DNA of 64,000 bases from Neoarius graeffei (GCF_027579695.1 NC_083587.1:248001-312000); one strand, 5' to 3'; shown: positions 1-10,687, numbered from the stretch's first letter. Numbers and translations: made by a program. The notes: generated by a model not told the origin, from the sequence alone.

Positions 1-861
1 TCCAATGCGTGAAATTTTGTGGAGTGTTCGAGTTAGCTCTACGAGGCAAAGACGAAACTGAGGGCTCCAGTCACCGTGGTGTTTTTCTGGGTTTGGTTGC
101 CTTCGTGACTCACACAAACACACACACACACACAGTCACAGAATCCGTTCACTTTTGATGTTTTCAATGTGCATTTTTATATTTGCCACACTTTGCTCTG
201 AGAGTTAGCACTTTGGTAATATCCTTGGTAAATACCAGTAATTGCAAGATCTAAAGATCCACTCATCTATTTATTCAACTGCTATTGTTATGTTAGCCAA
301 CTATTTACAATGTTTTGTTACAGTCAATGCACTTTCCTGTTTGTCCTTAAGTTGCACAGTCTGTAAAATTCATGCTGGTCATGGAGTTTGAAGTACAAAA
401 TCTATTTACAGAACATTCTGTAGAACAGTTGACTTGCTACCTAGGTCAATTTACTTCAGTCCTGTGGACATTTATGGTCCGTGTAGACATAACGGGGGCA
501 TAATGAAAGAAAACAAGGATTAAAAAGTTGTTTCTGAGCGAGGTCCATGTAGTAGCTATTTAGTTTATCAATTAGGTTCATTCTAATCAGCCCTTAAGCA
601 TATTTAGCAATTCAGCAAATTAGGTTTTGTCTTCATGTTGCGGAGCTCCACAAATCACATACTGTATTACACTGATGCCATCTTGGCTGCCCCCTGTTGC
701 TCTATGTAGTTCTCATAACAGGCTTATTATATAAATATACAGCAATAATGTTCCAACAAATATTTTAATGAGTCTGAGTTTTGACTTTGACAGAGTTACT
801 AACACACCAATGATCATTGCATCATACAAAATAAATAAACGCACACACGCACACACACACA
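1..861. other. AT-rich sequence without a recognised gene
   Basis: I see no gene here. The stretch is AT-rich and unique-looking, with short CA microsatellites near 111-136 and 840-861, the second running up to the tRNA-Ser gene. No long open frame or transposon end was recognised. Confidence 0.6.
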
Positions 862-943
862 GGCGAGGTGGCCGAGAGGTTAAGGCGATGGACTGCTAAT
901 CCATTGTGCTCTGCATGCGTGGGTTCAAATCCCACCCTTGTCG
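862..943 (+). tRNA. tRNA-Ser (GCT)
   Basis: This is an 82-nt class II tRNA that carries serine to AGC/AGT codons in the cytosol. The A-box region, the GCT anticodon in a 7-base loop, the long variable arm and the B box (GGGTTCAAATCCC) match the vertebrate tRNA-Ser(GCT) pattern closely. The acceptor stem pairs with two G-T wobbles. It has no intron. A CA microsatellite lies directly upstream and a SINE starts 16 bases downstream. It is probably functional, though the wobble pairs leave room for an early pseudogene. Confidence 0.9.
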
Positions 944-958
944 GGTGCCTGCCCTTTT

Positions 959-1107
959 GGGTGGCACGGTGGTGTAGTGGTTAGCATGGTCGCCTCACAG
1001 CAAGAAGGCTCCGGGTTCGCGAGGGCCTTTCTGTGTGGAGTTTGCATGTTCTCCCTGTGTCTGCGTGGGTGTCCTCTGGATGCTCTGGTTTCCCCCACAA
1101 TCCAAAG
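959..1107 (+). mobile_element. tRNA-derived SINE, 5' portion
   Basis: This is the head and middle of the common fish SINE of this window (GGTGGCACGGTGGTGTAGTGG start, then the TTTGCATGTTCTCCCTGTGT core). About 15 bases after the B box are missing. The copy stops before the 3' tail. A matching 3' tail lies at 2452-2505, on the far side of the 1119-2450 segment. Confidence 0.85.
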
Positions 1108-1160
1108 AAGGTTGAAAGCTAACCTTCACAGCTCATCAGAGGAGCATATCAGCAGAAAAG

Positions 1161-1231
1161 TAGTGTGGAGTTAGTTGATTAGGTAATTGTTACAAACAGT
1201 GCCAAGGTTGTGGGTTTAATCCAAATAGTGG
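1161..1231 (+). pseudogene. Decayed tRNA-like sequence
   Basis: A B-box-like segment (GGGTTTAATCC) follows an imperfect anticodon-type hairpin with a TTACAAA loop and a weak D-arm. The isotype cannot be assigned. The inverted partner is at about 26972-27042 on the minus strand. Both are too degenerate to be working tRNA genes. Confidence 0.4.
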
Positions 1232-1246
1232 CTGTTTTCACAGATG

Positions 1247-2450
1247 CATGGGCGCCGCCAGGGGGGGAAAGGTTAGAACAAGGCCCAGCACTGCCATGGG
1301 GCCCTTTAAGGGGCTGATAATATGATTTTAATAAGACTTTTGAAATAACAACAATGCAATATTCCATCTGGTAAAATGAGCTAATTGAACAAGGTTGTCT
1401 AATTCTTGAGTTCTTCAACATATTGTCATTTAACCCTCCCCCTTTTGCGAAATGGTACGGTCCAGTTCTGGTAGAAGCGCGATGCGTTAAATCTGTGTGC
1501 TGATCAGTGCAATGCTACTTGCTGCTGTGTCGCGGTGCAGCAGCCAGCCAGCCAGCAGTGGAGTGCGTACAGTCTATGATCGCTAAATATGAAGCGTGGC
1601 TGTCAAAAACGTAAAGAAAGGCAGCTGAAAGCTGAGAGGGACCGGAGAGGCAGGCAACTGGTCACTAAGTTTTTCCCAAAGAAAGGTAGCTATCGCTCAC
1701 ATGTTCAAAATATCAGCGAATGGTAAATGAACAGTATGAACGTGTTTGGATTAGCCTATCAAGAGAACACTTTTACAGTTTGTACAGTGACATTTTTTCC
1801 ATTTTAATAACTGAACTGACTTGTGTGATAAACAAGATGAAATATTACATTATGCTGGTGCTAATAACTAGTGCTAATAACCAGTTTCATAACTAATGGG
1901 GTGCCCTAAATATGCACAGATTCAGCCTCAGGGGGACCTCCGCCCTACCAAACCACTGAACCCCCCTTTGGAGAAGGAGGTAAGCAGCAATACAACCCAT
2001 AAATGCTTTAGGATTGAAGTTTTTAATGAGCGAGCGCCATATACAGTTTGCTAGATTAAAGTGTTGCTAATAACGGACACCAGTCAAGTGTTTGACATGG
2101 TTATGTGTGTGGAATGTTCACACGTTCTAAACCATTGGTTTCAAATTGAGGAGCTGGAGAAAGCGCAGCACACATAAAAGAGGGATAGAGGTTACAACAT
2201 ATGAAGAAATACGTACGTAATTGATCAAATTGAAATGTCACTCTGTGTCACTTTGAAATAAATTTATAATAAGATGTTTCCTGTCTTTTATGGGTAACAT
2301 TTATAAGGCTACTGAGTATGGAGTTCATCACAAACTCAAGGTCCATGGGCTATCAAAAGTCAAATAATGACAATAGTGCAATTGTGACAAGGGTGGGCAA
2401 AGTTGGGGGGCCCAAAATTCTAATCTTTCATGGGGCCCAAAATTTCTGGG
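1247..2450 (+). mobile_element. hAT transposon remnant with N-terminal exon
   Basis: The left end GGGCGCCGCCAGGGGG and the right subterminal block (GGGGCCCAAAATTTCTGG) match the ends of the complete hAT element at 41082-42308, in inverted arrangement. The outermost bases at right are missing where the SINE tail begins. An ATG at 1589 opens a basic peptide (MKRGCQKRKERQLKAERD, later LVTKFFPKKG), followed by GGTAGC, a possible splice donor near 1685. This resembles the first exon of hAT transposases with TTF-type zinc fingers. No catalytic part is visible, so it is a non-autonomous derivative. Confidence 0.7.
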
Positions 2451-2451
2451 G

Positions 2452-2505
2452 CAGCTTGCCTGCGACCCTGTAGAACAGAATAAAGCAGCTTGAGATGAGA
2501 TGAGA
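2452..2505 (+). mobile_element. SINE 3' tail
   Basis: The block CTTGCCTGCGACCCTGTAGA followed by a GATGAGATGAG end is the standard 3' terminus of the window's main SINE. It joins directly to the inverted-repeat block that starts at 2506, so it marks a rearrangement junction. Confidence 0.85.
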
Positions 2506-2835
2506 CAAGTCTATTTGAAAAAATTAAATAAAAACTGTTTTGCGAACTTAATTCCACATACCATTAAAAAAAAATAATTCTCATCTCGATGTCAATAATT
2601 GTGGAATGGTGTCAATAACTATGGAATGGTGTCACATCATCTGACACGCTAAGTAATCGGGAATCAACTTTTTTTTTTTTTCAGTGGAAGTTTGAGTGAC
2701 TATTCATGCACAATTTACGTATTGAAAGTCTCTTCTACTTTTACAATGGCCAAAAGATCATTAAGGTGTCAATGATTGTAGCTGCAGCTCTACTTCTGGA
2801 TACTTAAACTTACGACCTACGATACCCTGTGGTAG

Positions 2836-2993
2836 GAGTGGTGCTGTTTCAGATTGGCGTACTGCAGCAGTACGGTGTGAAGGTTTTGGGCACACCTGTA
2901 GAGGCCATCATCGCCACAGAGGACAGACAGCTGTTTGCTGACAAGCTGAAGGAGATCGATGAGAGGCTCGCCCACAGTGTGGCTGTGGAGTCG
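2836..2993 (+). pseudogene. CPS1-like exon copy (left arm)
   Basis: This 158-nt exon-like block is bounded by AG (2834-2835) and GT (2994). It encodes a peptide containing [18 protein letters not shown] and [18 protein letters not shown], clearly homologous to mitochondrial carbamoyl-phosphate synthase 1 (first step of the urea cycle) in the first ATP-grasp half of the synthetase domain. The reading frame is open, but the preceding exon is absent on this arm and no following exon is found before the hAT at 3574. The conserved IAPS segment reads LAHS. The near-identical partner is at 24169-24329 on the minus strand. I judge it a duplicated exon fragment. CAD is a less likely parent. Confidence 0.85.
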
Positions 2994-3573
2994 GTGAGCC
3001 CTGCTCTTCTCTCGTTACACTCCACACGTGTATATCCAATATCCAGCACATGATATTCCCAGTCACCCGCTTTTAAAGGCCTATATAGATCAAATGGGTG
3101 TGCTTTTATACGAATGTTTGCATGTATAACATTATTTATGATAATATTTACTCAGCATGTAATGATATATTGCAATGATAAATCATGATACATATTTATG
3201 ATGATTTGAATAAATGAATTACAAAACAATATCAACTGTGAGCTACTGCTCACTTACGTATCCCCTCGCTCTCGCTTATATCAGAATACAAGCAATTGAA
3301 GGAATATGACGCTTATTATGAATGTTGACTTCAACAAATAATTACCCCTGACAAGTAAGTAAAGAGCAGTGTTCTCCCCAGGTATTTCAAATAGCATCCT
3401 GGTAAACTGTCATTTTGAAATAGCATTTTGCTTCTTGAAATGGCGTCTAAATCCACCGTATATATTTCATAAATACATTCAGTCGGTAAACAGATAGTCG
3501 ATGTGCGACAGACCTGAAAACAGTATACACAGTATAGAACCCCAAGCTGAAGTTCGGTACCAAATATCAAGCA

Positions 3574-4695
3574 CAGCGGTCTCAAAATTAGCCAGTCACC
3601 AGCGGCAAATCGCCGTCTGTGGCTTGTTATGCCACCGGCTATTGTCAGTCGAGTCACAAAATTTAATATTAAATATTTCTGACGGCAAAATAAGTTGTGA
3701 ACGTAAATTACATCCACTATGTCATGTATGTCCGTTGCTGCGTCAACTTTGTTTACATCCTCGACATGAGTGCAGCCATTACTGCCCCTTGTGCCATATG
3801 TAAGCCGTACTCTGATTGGCTTAGTGTTCCATGGACTGTGAATGGTTCATACCATCATGTGACTCACAAATGGCGACGAAGAGAGTTGCAAGCGGCTCCA
3901 TGCTGGATGCATGGCTAAAAAGGTCTAGAGGGAAAGGTAAGTACGTTTTGAGCACAAATTTATTCTGTCATTGTGTTGATATAGAAAAATAAATACGTCT
4001 TAGTCCACTGTTTCTCAGCCTTGCTTAAGACATTATAATCGCAGATCGTAAAGTTGACTCTGCGTTTGACAGCTGCTCAAAAAAATAAACTGCGTGCGTA
4101 ACAACGCTAATCAAGCTTAAGCTAGACGACCCGCCTCAAATACCCGTCCCGGGTAAATGTTATCCCAATTTTAGATGACCTGTTCCAAACCATCCCGCCC
4201 CATGAAAAATTCGTACTTGCATCTATCTCTCTCTCATATATATATATAGTTCGTCATCTGTATTCAAGATTTCACCATATTCTTCAATAGTATTAGAGAA
4301 TCTGGAGAAACTTGTCACCTTAGCTTAGTCAAAGTGCACATCAGACTTAAAATTATTATATCATCCATATGTGGATTTCAATTGGACTACTTTTTATGTG
4401 TTTGTTTGCAAATATTTCTGAAATTTGATAAAATGACTGAGGTATGGTTTCATATTTCATGTTTCCAAATGGTATTGATTACCCTTTATTTTCACTGTTA
4501 AAAGTTACCAGAGGCCACCATTTCTCAGTGCATTTCATAAAATTTTCCGTGCCCAAGGGGGGGGCGCACCCCCCTTTGAAATCCCCCCTGCACGCTTTGC
4601 GTGCATTATGTCTGCCACTGGCAGACATTTTACGATTTTGCACCCTGCTGTAAATTATTTGTACCCTGCTATTCTCCCAAACTTTGAAGCCCCTG
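3574..4695 (+). mobile_element. Non-autonomous hAT element in the left arm
   Basis: The right arm lacks this block, so the empty site is known. The ends are CAGCGGTCTCAAAATTAGCC and, read inward from the right, CAGGGGCTTCAAAGTTTGGG. The flanks share CAAGCA. Inside, an ATG at about 3871 opens MATKRVASGSMLDAWLKR and ends in a consensus donor (AAAG/GTAAGT). This looks like a transposase first exon with no later coding part. A G-rich run and GCGCACCCCCCTTTG block lie near 4553-4580. The element is about 1.1 kb. Confidence 0.75.
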
Positions 4696-5353
4696 CAAGC
4701 AGTTGTGATTTCAGTGTTTTGAAAATTTTGTGAATCCACCCTATATGTTTCGTAAATACATTCATTTGGTAAACAGGAAGTCGATGTGGGACAGACCTGA
4801 AAACGGTATACACGGTATAGAACCCCAAGCTGAAGTTTGGTACTAAGTGGCTATGATTTGTGGTTGCTGAGAAAAAGGGTGTTTTGGATGGACGGAGAGA
4901 CAGACGGATGGACAGAGGTAACCCAGTATATCCCCACTTCTTTGGAGTGGGGGTATAAAAAAAATGAATTGTAATTATCAGGCTGTGTAATCACTAAGAT
5001 AGATAGATAGCTCCCAAGCTGGGAATTTGTTTTGTTGCAGCAGCAAGTTATCAAACATGTGAAGAGAAAAAGACACACTGTGCAACATAAAATAGAATTA
5101 AAAAAAGAACAAGCTGACTTTACAATATACAGATAAAAATGTAACAATAAAAAAACCTATATATGCGCTTTTTACATGTGACTGTGCATTAATAGTGCTA
5201 AAATCAAGAATTGTGATAAATGAAGATAAAAACTGTGCAAAAGTGTCAGTATTGAACGGAAGACAAATAAATAAAAACAAATCAACTCTAACAGTGCAAA
5301 TGACTAATGACAGTAAACCCAAAATTAGACCTGTTCAGGTAGCTTTTTTCTTT

Positions 5354-5425
5354 TGCCATGACCCGGATTCGAACAAGGGTTGCTGCAGCCACAACGCAGA
5401 GTACTAACCACTATACGATCATGGC
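5354..5425 (-). tRNA. tRNA-His (GTG)
   Basis: A 72-nt tRNA with a GTG anticodon, good A and B boxes (GTTCGAATCC) and a 7-bp acceptor stem, close to the vertebrate tRNA-His consensus. Its partner in the right arm is at 22857-22928 in opposite orientation. This copy keeps a better anticodon stem and B box than the partner, so it is the likelier functional one. Confidence 0.88.
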
Positions 5426-5917
5426 AAACTACTCAGGTAATCAGACACTTGCTTTCAAGACCATACCACTCATGATTTTCAAGTTCTGCTCCGGAAACAA
5501 AAGCTCCCCCTCAGACTAACCTGAGAAACTAAGTCTGAAATTGTTTCCATGGAAACATGAAAAATTAAAATTTCTCAAATTTCTTAGTATGAAAAGGCAC
5601 ATCTACATCACCTTGTTAATATGTATACCAAGTTTCAAATCCATATCATGAATAGTTTTGGATATATGCTCCGGAAACAAACATTGCTCTTAGAAACTAA
5701 GTCAAAATCTATTTATGTAAAAATTTGAAAAATACTTGAGAAAGTAGCCAGAATGTACAGTCCACAGCCCACTCTACGATTGACACACTGCATTATTTAA
5801 AATGTGTGTCCTTTTTTTGTGAGGCAAATAGTAAACAGAAGCTAACTGCAGTTAGGAACTAAAGTTGTGAGTGATGTTCCAGTAGGTTCTGTTGGCCATT
5901 TTGAGGGTCAGCACAGG

Positions 5918-6289
5918 GGCTCCATAGCTCAGTGGTGAGAGCACTGGTCTAGTACAGCCTTTCTCAACTGGGGTGCCGTCTGGCTTCATTAGGGGTGCCA
6001 TCAAAAAATTATATATTCTAACATTGAAATAAATACAATTAATTAAAATTCCAAAAAATGATAGTTACACTAATGCAGATCATCGCCGTCTCATGCATTA
6101 CCAAAATCTGTCTCATGGTCCCCTTTCCCATGTCACAACGTCACTGCCGGGGTCAGCGTGGCTGCGTATATTTTATATGGGGGTGCCTTGAGAATTTGCA
6201 TACTTCTGAAGGGTGCCGTGACTGAAAAAAGGTTGAGAAATGCTGGTCTAGTAAACCAGGGGTTATGAGTTCAATCCTCACTGGGGCCT
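5918..6289 (+). pseudogene. tRNA-Thr (AGT) gene split by a hAT insertion
   Basis: The 5' half (5918-5954) and 3' half (6246-6289) would together be a 73-nt tRNA-Thr, with acceptor stem GGCTCCA/TGGGGCC and a CTAGTAA anticodon loop (AGT). A 291-base hAT element plus an 8-base duplicated target lies in the anticodon arm, so the gene cannot give a normal tRNA. The uninterrupted partner sits in the right arm at 22236-22308. Confidence 0.92.
5955..6245 (+). mobile_element. Short hAT deletion derivative in tRNA-Thr
   Basis: The ends CAGCCTTTCTCAACTGGGG and (reverse complement of the right end) CAGCATTTCTCAACCTTTTT form terminal inverted repeats of a Charlie/Ac-like hAT. The exact 8-base target duplication GTCTAGTA flanks it at 5947-5954 and 6246-6253. 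It is non-coding and 291 bases long. Confidence 0.93.
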
Positions 6290-7387
6290 GTCAGGGATAT
6301 TTTGAAGGTGGAAAGATGATCCAGATAAAAGAGTGGATATTGAGAACACTGACACCAGAAGGTGAGCAAGTGCTGCTCATGATTTCTCATCACCTGAAGA
6401 CCACTTTCTGCTGGTGAGAATGGCCTCATATGGACAGTTTGGAGATCAGTGAGATCACTGTGGATGAGACTGAGGACCTGAAGGTGTCTTTGGTGTGCAA
6501 TTTCTGCAAAGCACTTTGCCCTCAAGTCTCCATCAATGCACATAGTCAGGTGGTATTTGGAGGCTATTTTGCAAAATTTACCAAGTTTTGTTTTTGGTAA
6601 TAATATACAAGTTCAGATATAAATTCATAAATCTGGACTTCTTATAATGTTTGTAGGCTGCTGTTTCATAGTTAATCATGCAGCGGAACCTTGTGCATAA
6701 AAAGATCCCTGAAACCACATGTAGGAAATTGGTATAAAAGTATTACATCATTAATATGCAATTATTATATCCATAATAGCGGAGCTCCCAGTGGAGCGCC
6801 ATACCTAAGAAAAAATGGTAAACCCATCGAGTTGATTTTTTTTGTGGTATGTTCTCTATGTACTTAAATGTCTCATTTTAAACTTAACTTGATAATATCA
6901 TGTAAACATATGATTTCTATTCACATAAAGTTAGATAATGGGTAATTTAAAAAAAATACAGATTTTATAATGGACTTAAGTGATACGGATATATGGTGGG
7001 GTTTTTTTACGTTTTTACATGTGATATTTAGCATTTCCTTTTTTGGTGAAAATGGTGATTGCTGACATTACAACAAGTAAAAATAATTTGTTTGGGATGT
7101 AAATAAAGGATTAATACTGAGAAACCAGACTTGGCAAATTTTGCAAAGTAGGTTACATATGCTCCCTGACTATAAAGTTGATACATCAACAACAAAAAAG
7201 ACCTTGCTATGGAATTTGTCTCACATACAAAGACAATTTAATTATAGCCCTGGTTGAACAGAGCAAAATCAGTATAGCCAGAGAGATTTTCTGAAGAAAG
7301 CAAAAGTAACACGAACCTGCTTTCCTCCACACATCTCATGCAACCATCTCAAACATTGACACTTTATTTTGGCCTGTTGGTCGAGGG

Positions 7388-7485
7388 CAGGGGTGGGAAA
7401 CCTTTTTACTATCAAGGGCCATTTTGAGTTTTATAACATCCTGTGGGGCCAAGCTAAATTTTTTAACCCATAACCTCTGCTGAGT
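7388..7485 (+). mobile_element. hAT terminus at the inner edge of the left arm
   Basis: The end CAGGGGTGGGAAACCTTTTT followed by ATCAAGGGCCATTTTGAG is a typical hAT terminal sequence. It is the inverted copy of the terminus at 20273-20370 that closes the Charlie-type element in the right arm. Homology stops about 100 bases in. Confidence 0.8.
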
Positions 7486-7539
7486 TTTCACGTTGTAAAG
7501 TACTTATTTTGTGCTTAATGTGCTGAGGTGTTTTTTGAA

Positions 7540-7795
7540 TGTTCCCACACTGTACTCCCCACAGGAACATAGTGTGGGGGTTGCTTTTTCTCCTCGCCTC
7601 TCCTCATGTTACTCTGTATTTTTTCTTTCCATCCCTGTCTTCCTGTCCTGTCTACTCCCCCTCTGTCAATTGTATGTATGTGTATATGTCAATTGTATGT
7701 ATGTGTATATGTACGGACGGGTTGATGGCCAATTTTGCTGGTACTTGTGACTCGTGACAATAAAGGGTTCATTCATTCATTCATTCATTCATTCA
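7540..7795 (+). mobile_element. LINE 3' UTR fragment with ATTC tail
   Basis: T- and C-rich sequence with a 21-base direct repeat (GTCAATTGTATGTATGTGTA) ends in ACAATAAAGGG and then an (ATTC)n array at about 7766-7795. This is how several fish LINEs finish. No coding part remains. Confidence 0.6.
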
Positions 7796-8165
7796 TGTGG
7801 TCCTAGTACAAATACTTCAGTTTTGTCAGAGTTAAGCAGAAGGAAATTAATAAGCATCCAGTGTCTAATGTCCTTAACACATTCCTCAATTCAGGTGCAA
7901 AAAAAAATTTCAAACAAATTTTTCATTTATTCACCAACTTTACAGTGTATTTGAGCACATCATGCACAGCAAGCCAGGGATTTTCTGATGTAACTTTCAT
8001 TAGACGAGCACTTTAAGAATGATGCAGTCAAGTGAAGTCACTGATACCCCAGTCCAGATTGACCATTTAAGGTAAAACCTGGGTTTGTCCAGGAGTTGAA
8101 CCCAGGACTTCTTACACCCAAAGCAAGACTCATACCCCTAGACCAACCTCTTCATCCAAAAAAAA
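7796..8165 (-). repeat. Tandem tRNA-Pro unit 1
   Basis: This unit holds a short antisense piece of an L2 LINE (about 7796-7890, matching 43035-43095), a shared spacer, and a tRNA-Pro-like sequence. The same order recurs in 8300-8587 plus 13008-13115, where LINE-A has landed between the spacer and the tRNA. Confidence 0.75.
8081..8153 (-). pseudogene. tRNA-Pro (TGG) pseudogene
   Basis: The D arm (TTGGTCTAGGGGTATGA), the TGG anticodon and the B box (GGGTTCAACTCC) are those of tRNA-Pro. The 5' acceptor strand no longer pairs with the 3' strand, so the gene is probably dead. The intact relative with AGG is at 13028-13099. Confidence 0.75.
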
Positions 8166-8425
8166 AAAAACCCATCCACTTCTTTCTCAATGTGAGTTTC
8201 GAATGAAAGACTGGGGTCAATAATCACTCCGAGGTCTTTTACTGCTACACGTCAAGAAACAGAAAGGCCATCCAGAGTTACTGTGGAATCAGAAAACTTA
8301 CTTCTAGCTGCATGTGGTCCTAGTAGAAGTACTTTAGCTTTGTCAGAGTTAAGCAGAAAGAAATTAATAAGCATCCAGTGTCTAATGTCCTTTACATATT
8401 AACCTCAATTCAGGTGCAAAAAAAA
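8165..8425 (-). mobile_element. L2 LINE fragment
   Basis: The reverse complement matches 43035-43210 of the L2 element in this window, within the post-RT region that encodes KDLGVIIDPSLSFE. The fragment is short, frame-broken and non-functional. It precedes the second spacer copy of the tRNA-Pro tandem unit. Confidence 0.75.
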
Positions 8426-9107
8426 ATTCAAACTAATTTTTCATTTATTCGCCAACTTTACAGTGTATTTGAGCACATCACGCACAGCAAGCCAGGGATT
8501 TTCTGATGTAACTTTCATTAGACTAGCACTTTAAGAATGATGCAGTCAAGTGAAATCCCTGATACCCCAGTCCAGATCGACCATATCAGAATCAGAAATC
8601 AGAAACACTTTAATTGCCAGGTATGTGGACACACACGAGGAATTTGACTCCGGTTCACTTAGCTCTCATAGTACAAAACAGATAAAAAAGCGTAGACACA
8701 AAACAAGCAAACAACAACAACAAAAATAGGTGCATAGTGCAAAGTAATCCAGGTAAGTCAAGTATGGAATAGTTAAATAAATATAAAGTATACAGTGTGC
8801 ACAGAATGATGGTATAAGTGTTCAGATATTTTACAAGTGATATTACTGATATATGAATCTGGATTTTAGCTGTTCATCACAGAAAGGATTTCCCTTTTGG
8901 TGCAATATGGTGCATAGTGCAAAGATGAATAGTAAATTTAAATAAGTATAAATATAAGTAACAGTGAGTACAGAATGACAGTATGAGTGTGCAGATATTT
9001 TGCAAGTGATATTACTGATATAGAATCTGGATTTTAGCTGCTCATCACAGAGACAGCCTGAGGGAAGAAACTGTTCTTATTGTCTGGTTGTTTTTGCATA
9101 CAGAGAT

Positions 9108-10652
9108 CTATATCGCCTCCATGAAGGGGAGAAGATTAAACAGATTGTGACCAGGGTGTGATGGGTCCGCAGAGATGTTACCTGCCCGTTTCCTGACTCT
9201 GAACAAGTATAAGTCTTGGATGGAGGGCAGGTTGACACCAATAATTTTCTCTGCAGACCTTATTGTCCATTGCAGTCTGTTCTTCTCCTGTTTGGTGACC
9301 GATCCAAACCAAACAGTGATGGAAGAGCAAAGAACAGACTGAATGATGGCAGTGTGGAATTGTGTCAGCAGCTCCTTAGGCAGGTTGAGCTTCCTGAGCT
9401 GGCGCAGAAAGTACAACCTCTGCTGAGCCTTTTTGATGACAGTGACTGTGTTTGTCTCCCACTTCAAGTCCTGAGAGATTGTGGAACCCAGAAACCTGAA
9501 GCTTTCAACGGCAGTCACAGTGTTGTTGGTGATGAGCAGCAGAGTGGGGGGGGGGCTCCTCCTAAAGTCCACTGTCATCTCCACAGTTTTGAGCATGTTC
9601 AGCTCCATATTGTTCTGACCGCACCACCAGACCAGCTGTTCAACCTCCCGTCTGTATGCAGACTCGTCACTGTCCCGGATGAGGGCGATGACCGTTGTAT
9701 CATCTGCAAATTTCAGGAGTTTAACAGACGGGTCTCTTGAGGTGCAGTCATTGGTATAAAGGGAGAAGAGCAGTGGGGAGAGCACACACCCTTGGGGGGC
9801 GCCAGTGCTGACAGTCTGAGTGCTGGATATGATGCTCCCCATCCTCATCTGCTGCTTCCTGTCAGTCAGGAAGTTTGTAATCCACTGACAGGTAGAGGAG
9901 GGCACAGTGAGCTGGGTGAGCTTGGTGTGGAGGATGTCTGGAACAATGGTGTTGAATGCCGAACTGAAGTCCACGAACAGATTCCTGGCATATGTCCCTG
10001 CAGAGTCAAGGTGTTGCAGAATGTAGTGCAGTCCCATATTGATTGCATCATCTGCTGACCTGTTTGCCCAGTAGGCAAACTGCAGGGGGTCCAGCAGGGG
10101 GTCTGTGATGTCCTTCACGTGTGACAACACCAGTCTCTCGAAGGACTTCATGACTACAGATGTGAGAGCTACAGGCCTGTAGTCATTCAGTCCTGTGATG
10201 GTGGTTTTCTTGGGAACTGGGATTATTGTGGAGCATTTGAAGCATGAGGGGACTTCACACAGCTCCAGGGATCTATTGAAGATCTGGGTGAAGATGGGAG
10301 CCAGCTGATCAGCACAGACCTTCAGACAGGAGGGTGACACACCATCTGGGCCAGGTGCCTTCCTGATCTTCTGTCTGCGAAAAAGCTGACAAACATCCTC
10401 TTCACAGATCTTGAGTGCTGGTGTGGGGTCAGAGGCAAGAGGAGGCAGAATAGCAGGGGGTGTGAATGGGTCTTTAATGTCTGAGGGGGGGAGAGGTGTG
10501 AATTTGTCGAATCTGGAGTAGAATACATTCAACTCGTCAGCCAGTTGATGGTTCATTGCAGTGTAGGGGGATGGTCTCCTGTAGTTAGTGATATTCTTCA
10601 GGCCTGTCCACACTGATGCCGGATCGTTGGCTGTTTTTGATCCTTTCAGCAT
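9108..10652 (-). CDS. LINE-A reverse transcriptase
   Basis: A 514-residue open frame. It is the RT part of a LINE ORF2, which would copy LINE RNA into DNA at the nicked target. Visible blocks are KIRKAPGPDGVSPSCLK (RT domain start), DYRPVALTS, FVDFSSAFNTI (motif A, catalytic Asp), APQGCVLSP, KLLKFADDTTV (motif C), and a C-terminal region with SAEKIIGVNLPSIQDLY and SHPGHNLFNLLP. The ATG at 10652 is only the first Met after the MITE junction, so the natural frame extended upstream. The RT stretch is uninterrupted, unlike the endonuclease part, which suggests moderate age. Confidence 0.9.
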   Translation of the reverse strand: MLKGSKTANDPASVWTGLKNITNYRRPSPYTAMNHQLADELNVFYSRFDKFTPLPPSDIKDPFTPPAILPPLASDPTPALKICEEDVCQLFRRQKIRKAPGPDGVSPSCLKVCADQLAPIFTQIFNRSLELCEVPSCFKCSTIIPVPKKTTITGLNDYRPVALTSVVMKSFERLVLSHVKDITDPLLDPLQFAYWANRSADDAINMGLHYILQHLDSAGTYARNLFVDFSSAFNTIVPDILHTKLTQLTVPSSTCQWITNFLTDRKQQMRMGSIISSTQTVSTGAPQGCVLSPLLFSLYTNDCTSRDPSVKLLKFADDTTVIALIRDSDESAYRREVEQLVWWCGQNNMELNMLKTVEMTVDFRRSPPPTLLLITNNTVTAVESFRFLGSTISQDLKWETNTVTVIKKAQQRLYFLRQLRKLNLPKELLTQFHTAIIQSVLCSSITVWFGSVTKQEKNRLQWTIRSAEKIIGVNLPSIQDLYLFRVRKRAGNISADPSHPGHNLFNLLPFMEAI

Positions 10653-10687
10653 AGCTCCTCTTAGCTGATTTCACCTCTTTCGTCAGT

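Larger units (their letters stand above)
1119..7485. repeat. Left arm of a large inverted repeat
   Basis: The reverse complement of this stretch matches 20271-27085. The matching blocks are 1119-1245 with 26957-27085, and 2506-7485 with 20271-24606. The part of the right arm holding CPS1 exon 1 (24607-26956) is replaced here by a hAT element and a SINE tail. Within the CPS1 exon I count 3 differences in 158 bases. Left-arm-only insertions are hAT elements at 3574-4695 and 5955-6245. Right-arm-only sequence lies near 20910-21740. The inner breakpoint falls about 100 bases inside a hAT terminus. Confidence 0.9.

Noticed and set aside
6271-6543. 90-codon frame on the minus strand, with a near-identical partner at 21982-22254 on the plus strand (4 residues differ).
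   Set aside because: It overlaps the tRNA-Thr gene and lies in duplicated arm sequence. Conservation reflects recent duplication. No family is recognisable.
9216-9740. 174-codon plus-strand frame.
   Set aside because: It is the antisense shadow of the LINE-A reverse transcriptase.
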